From Sialis fuliginosa (taxonomy: Eukaryota > Arthropoda > Insecta > Megaloptera > Sialidae), in NCBI GenBank assembly GCA_961205875.1, contig OY540814.1, forward strand, positions 10,894,993-10,958,992: 64,000 nucleotides of DNA. The letters run 5' to 3'. The notes below the pieces were generated by a model that saw only the letters and a list, made by a program, of their open reading frames with translations, did no database searches and was not told the DNA's origin. Positions 58,611 to 64,000 of the stretch are shown here, in pieces. Both the position numbers and the translations under genes were made by a program. Each line of letters starts with the position of its first letter. Position 1 is the stretch's first letter.

Positions 58611-61600
58611 CTACAACTGGCTCTTATTGTGTTTCACTATTGTCTCTTATATCTATACTACAAATACAATACAATGCCTGCCTGCTATAGTTTGTCCTCT
58701 ACGTCAGATCACCGTTTAATATTTTATTTGAATTTATTGATTCATATCGCAGTTTGTAATTATCAATTGACTCAATGTAGTATCAATGATTTTGAATTGT
58801 CAATTTCAAAAAGTGTCGTGTTCTCAAATCCAAATTTTACAATTGAACAATGAATAATCTATTGGTGATCTATTTATAATTGCTGGCATTATTGTCATTT
58901 TTGAAATTTATTTTGCTGGCTAGATCAAAGATAAAACATTTGAAATAAGATTTGTGAATTTAAAAAGTAGGATGCGAAGAATAAAAAATCTTTGTAATTC
59001 TGGTGGAATGTTTTCAAGTATAATTTATGAAGCCATTCAAGATTATTTCTTTCTTTTTTTCAATATAAAATATGACCCATTTTCGTAGCGAGCAGGGCAA
59101 TTTAATGCAAAAATCTATATTTTGAAAAAAATGGGACATTTTCGATATTGACAATTTTTAAGATTTTGTGCTAAAATTTACAATACTACCTATAAAATCC
59201 TCAAATATTTTTTATTGTGGATATTTACAGATAATTCAGTTATCACGTACCTATATATAAAAATAAATTAATCCATATTATGAAGACTTATAATATCTTC
59301 TATATATACGCACAAAACTGGAGTTTTTTTTTTAATATTAAGATAGTTGCATAAGATGAAGTTTTATCTTTTCATTTTTATTATAAGAGAGGAAGAATAT
59401 TCGGTGACTATAGAAATTGAAACAAATATTAAAAAAGAATGATCAATGACAATAACGTTCTTGTGTAATATGGTGGAGGCGGAAGTATTGATAAAAGAAG
59501 AAGGAATAAAAGCTACAGCAGAAAAATTAATTTCCTAAATTTCCATGACCTCTGTGTTATGTAAGAATATACTTTCAAATAGCAATTCATGTAAATGATT
59601 CTAAGGAGAAGGTGAAAGAACATTTTAATATTCGGTTCTTGATGGTGTTAAATAAAATTCTCGTTTTAGTTTTAAAATTGCATCATTAGTGTTTCATATA
59701 TAAACATATTTTGAAGATGTATATAAAAGAAATGGTCCATTAATAGTATGATGTTTTAGAAAACTGAATATGTATATATTTATATTTTTCCTTTTGAAAG
59801 GTATAAGTATAATTATTTATGTACCATTTGAAAATTGTATTTCTAATTGTCCTCTTATGATTTGTCGAAATTCGACCAATATTTTACCTGCCTTAACGGC
59901 AACATACAAACATTATTTTTTTGTGCACATCTATAGCACAGTCCTAACTTAACCTAACCTGCTTTTACAACAAAAATTTCTAAATAAAAACACTGCAATT
60001 GAACGCGAATTGAAATCCTATACGCATTATCTACGTTTGACAGAAACCCAAAACTATTTATTTTTGCTGCTTGGTGGCGCTAGACGTATTGCTATGTTGT
60101 GAACGCTGTGAGTGAAAATAGAACAGCGAGAGGGGAAATCATGTGTGTATGTTAACTTTATTTTACTTGCCTCGACGGCAACATACGCACACATGATTGT
60201 TTTTTTGTGCACATATATGGCACAGTACCTTTCGAATGATATATGTTTCATTCATAAATATTAAAAAAAAACTTACGACAAATTTCGATGTTCACGTATG
60301 AATATATAGATTTAGGATCAAAAGATATCCGTTTCTTTTTTTGTTTCGAAGTATTTTTATGTATTTACAATTTAATTGAGGTTTCTGCGACGATTTGTAC
60401 GTAAAATTATGTATACATATTTTTTATACATATGTTATTGATATAATGTTTTTATTTAATAGTTGACGTTTAATATTGCTTTGAAATAAATTAAGAAGCA
60501 TAATTAATAATTCATTAAAAAAAGAAAAAAGTATGTTAAAAATTAATAATAAAAAAGAATGACCCATTAATAATGCTACAGAATATAATTTTGATGTAAT
60601 GATATTTTAATTATAGCGGAATAACAAAAAGCTACTTTGTAATTCTGTAGATAAATGTTGTGAAAATGTATGTTTTGCAACACATTAATGTAAATATTAC
60701 ATGCTAACACACTGTTACAGCGATTATAGTAAATAAAAGGTAAAGTTAAATATTAGAAATGTAATCTATATCTTATTACGCCTAACCACTGGATGTATCA
60801 AAACCATATTCACACCATAGGTTCGTTTGCCTATAGTAGCCTATACCTACAAGGCAAGTATAGGCAGTATTTTGGGGCCTCATACCCCTCCGTTTATGCA
60901 AGATAATATAAATTATAAATATTTCGTATTGTTAATATGACCGAAACCAAGAAAAATCTCGTCTCAGTGTGCAGCTCTAATTTCACCTTATATTGTACTA
61001 GAAATTGGCCGAAATGTTGACTGAAGATGCCAACAAAATAAATTTTATTTATAGTAGAAGTAATATATTATTTTTTCATAGGAATTAAAAGGTTAATACA
61101 AAAATAAAACATTTTTTAAGTTTAACAAATTGGTTAAAGTAGTTCTAGGTCAATTTACGATTATGCTGAAAATATATTTAAATTGTAATAGTGAGAATCA
61201 ACTCAAGGTAAGTTTATTTTACAACATTAATAACAAATAAGAAGACGATTGTCTCTAATTTGTTTTCCATTGAACTTGATGAATTAGTGTTAATTATTTA
61301 TTGTTGTATAATTAGGTTATTAGTACAATCTTATAATATCTCTACAATATATTTGAAGTTATCATACGAGTACATTACACAATAAGATGAAGTTCTTGTA
61401 AAAAAATAAAACAATATTTATTAACGAGAAAACTAAATTTTCCAAGAATTTTTCGGTATGTAATTTATAATATGGTCTCATTTATCTCTTCAATCTTAAA
61501 AGAATATAAGTTAATACCGTAAATATTTGATTTATCGTTGTACTCGATTGTTATTACCTAAATATTTAAAATTGTTCACAACTCTGATAAATATTATCAA

Positions 61601-62640
61601 AATCGCATTATATATTTTAATGAAATATTTTCTATTGAAATCAAAATTCCATTGTAATAAATAACAAATTGAAAATATTAATCGAAGAAGCAAATTAATT
61701 CTATTGAAACTTCTAGGTGAGTATATCAATTAACAATGTTTAAGATAATACACGTATTCTATTTCTAGTAGGTTATATTTCATATATAGTTCTTGGCATT
61801 ATAATTACAGAAAACTGAGTTTTATGCATATGTCATGTGATCATGTCCAATGTAATGTTTAGGAAAGTTTTCATACATTTCAGAGTAGTATATTTTATCC
61901 GAGACAGTATATAATAGCTTATAGAATTTATTTGATTCCATCTATTTGAACGCCTCAATAATTTGGGAACTTGTTTTTGAAATTCACTGCGTCAATAACA
62001 GATACGTCCACTAAGCGTGCTTGTGATTTTTTTGACCGCGCTGTAATATGGACACGTATTTTTCCAATTGGACAACTCCATTCATACTGATTAGAACTTT
62101 GTTTGATGTGAAAGCGTCGTTTTTGCTGAACTAAAAATGATTCGATCAATACAAATGAATGAAATTGAATTAAGTAAAGCATACAATTTACTATTGAAAA
62201 ATATCTTACAATAGATGTCATTGAGGACTTATTAGGGCTTTTTAATGTTAATATAGAATTTTATAATTACATACCTAATAAAATAATATATTCAATTTTT
62301 GTATAAGGATTTTAATTATTGGTAGTAGGTATTTATTAAATTTTTGAAAAAAAATAATAAAACAGACTTAAAAAACCTTAAAACATTGAAAAGTATACCT
62401 TATAAATTTGACAGTTTTTAAAGTCAGTTTTATTTTATTTTTTTAAATTTTTTATTTTTTCTCTTTTGGGTGACGTATCTTCGAAGTCTATGGCCAGATT
62501 CTGATAAAAAAACGAAAAAAACGTCAAAATTTGTGCAAAAATTGTTGCAACAAGTTTAGAAAATGTATCAGGGAATCATGATATATTGTAAGTTGTATTC
62601 ATATAAGTAGATACCTATGTAATGTAAATTTTGATACATT
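58611..62640. other. AT-rich intergenic DNA
   Basis: No gene is recognised. At 60840-60990 a phrase GAAAAATCTCGTCTCAGTGT then GCAGCTCTAA resembles a hAT-type end without a visible partner. A paired repeat at 59886-60230 is listed separately. Confidence 0.45.
59886..60230. repeat. Direct repeat with GGCAACATAC and TTTTTTGTGCACAT
   Basis: GACGGCAACATACGCACACA, then TTTTTTTGTGCACATATATG and GCACAGT at 60175-60230, repeats 59894-59943 in the same order with a few changes. The second unit also forms a hairpin: AATCATGTGTGTATGTT (60137 on) pairs with AACATACGCACACATGATT (60180 on). Confidence 0.55.
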
Positions 62641-63019
62641 CAGAAGTCGTCTGCCACCCTAAAGGTCAGAATCGCTTACGACAGATTCTAAAATATTAAG
62701 ACAAACATCATCGGTTATCTGTTTCTAGGGCGGAGCTTATATAGTTAAATCATTTTAAATAATAACACAAATATACGCCCATTTCATATATTCATTTTAT
62801 ATCAAGTTTAACATATTTAAATACTAAAATTCGGAATATCAAATAATTACTGCCAGAAAATTTGCTTACTAATTCTCAATAGATTACATAATAATTTAGT
62901 CGCATATCTGTGCTTGGTATATGGAGAAATAATGATTTAAATATTATAATAATCAAATAGGATGAGCTAACTATGTTTGTGATAAGCAAATTTGAATGAA
63001 AACTGGTCGACCACTTCTG
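62641..63019. mobile_element. MITE related to 14557-14943, opposite orientation
   Basis: Ends CAGAAGTCGTC and the complement of GACCACTTCTG. It shares CCCTAAAGG, CGATTCT-like, TTCGGAATATCAAATA and AATCAAATAGGA blocks with the copy in Rab26 intron 3, reversed. It is about 379 bp and non-coding. Confidence 0.7.
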
Positions 63020-64000
63020 TATGCAACTTTACCTAAAGGTAAATATTTTGTAAATATAAAATGATAATTTTTGTTATACAGGAAATGAAAATACTATAAA
63101 AATATCAATCAATCATGAGTATAAACAAAAATTGTTTTGAGAATATATGTTCTTGGAACAATACAAATTTGAGTAGGTAGGTATATATGTACATATAAAA
63201 TGAATTTCACTTTAATATTTCAAGAACATTTATTAAACTTCCCTAAAAACAATATCCGGTATATTTATCTGAGAAGAGTTTTTTCTTTGTTTCAAAGTTC
63301 ACGCATTTTCCCTAATATAATGTTACCGGCTATATATAAACCACAAAGCATATATGCAAGGTAAATACGGAAAGTTTGTATTCAATTTGCAATATTTTTT
63401 CACGTGAGAAGTGGACTGTTAACTATTTTATGTTTTTCGTGTTGGAACGACCACTCCGGGTGCTTTAAAAATTTATTTTCAGAAAATAAACTCGGAAATA
63501 TATATTCATTTCTAGGATCTAGCTTTATTAAGAATCGACCGATCATTTTTTAAATTTTGACTACATACATTATTTAAAAAAATTAAAACAAGTTCTGGTA
63601 GGAAGATAATTGATCATTTATTTTTCTGATTGATGATGAATATAATGTTAATTTCAGCTGGTTGTTGTATTTTTCTGACAGCTCTTTCGTGTTTATTGTA
63701 TCATGTGCGTAATTTGAATGAATGTCGTTATCTCTTGATGTATGGGACAAAAATACAAAAAATAGTATTTTGGTATTTTTTAGTCAGTTTTACTTTCTTC
63801 ATCGATTGATATATGTAAGTATTTAAAATTTCGATTTCTTAAAATTTGTGTTTTATAAAAAACATTTTTTTGAGGCTTAAGTAGGATTTTTTAAATAAAA
63901 ATGTTGTAGAAGATATTTAATAATTTTGCCATACTTGGGTGAGATAATGCGAATTTTAAGCATTTCCTTTCTTAATGTCAATTTTTTTGAAAATTATTAT
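63020..64000. other. AT-rich intergenic DNA to window end
   Basis: No exon, RNA gene or bounded element is seen. Confidence 0.5.

Noticed and set aside
1-64000. Retroviral, LTR or Polinton fossils, CRISPR arrays, tRNA or rRNA genes
   Set aside because: I looked for polymerase, integrase or capsid-like frames, spaced direct repeats, and cloverleaf or rRNA landmarks, and saw none I could support by reading alone.

Overview
The window is AT-rich eukaryotic DNA, almost certainly from an insect. The evidence is spliced genes with GT-AG introns, a ZAD-type zinc-finger gene (an arthropod protein family), an insect-type Tob with His/Gln-rich tail, and a dense load of short non-autonomous DNA transposons. 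Several interspersed repeats (motifs GGCCAAGTGCGTGTTGGGC, ACCGACTTCAAA, and ACTAGCTG followed by CGACTTCGTC) resemble repeats I associate with Lepidoptera and some Hemiptera, but the order cannot be fixed by reading alone.

Three protein genes are well supported. (1) Rab26/Rab37-type small GTPase, plus strand, six coding exons over 8974-16511, 261 residues; its introns and 3' flank hold many MITEs. (2) A ZAD plus C2H2 zinc-finger protein, plus strand, four exons over 28991-31259, 639 residues. (3) Tob, the BTG/Tob antiproliferative adaptor of the CCR4-NOT deadenylase, minus strand, two coding exons over 50902-49063, 402 residues. Two CpG-containing islands upstream of Tob, near 56.9 kb (CRE palindrome) and 58.5 kb (NRF1-type palindrome), are candidate promoters with 5' UTR exons. 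A possible last exon of a gene entering from the left lies at 4160-4420.

Layout: 1-4 kb repeats; 4.2 kb candidate exon; 5-9 kb AT-rich intergenic; 9-16.5 kb Rab26 gene; 16.7-29 kb repeat-rich intergenic, including a 307-bp inverted repeat with apparently identical arms; 29-31.3 kb ZAD gene; 31.4-40.2 kb a cluster of TTAA-target and hAT-like elements; 40.9-43.6 kb intergenic with two less AT-rich patches; 43.6-45.8 kb two long-hairpin elements; 46.3-51.1 kb Tob and its probable long 3' UTR; 51.1-58.6 kb Tob 5' region and intron with hAT elements; 58.6-64 kb intergenic.

The genes are functionally unrelated (vesicle traffic, DNA binding, mRNA decay), and nothing suggests they act together. I found no bacterial-style system, CRISPR array, rRNA, convincing tRNA, or recognisable retroviral or Polinton fossil. 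The most unusual material is structural: long hairpin elements, two TTAA elements sharing one target copy, and several hAT-type elements with readable 8-bp target duplications. All exon boundaries were read by eye from ORF continuity, splice consensus and family knowledge.
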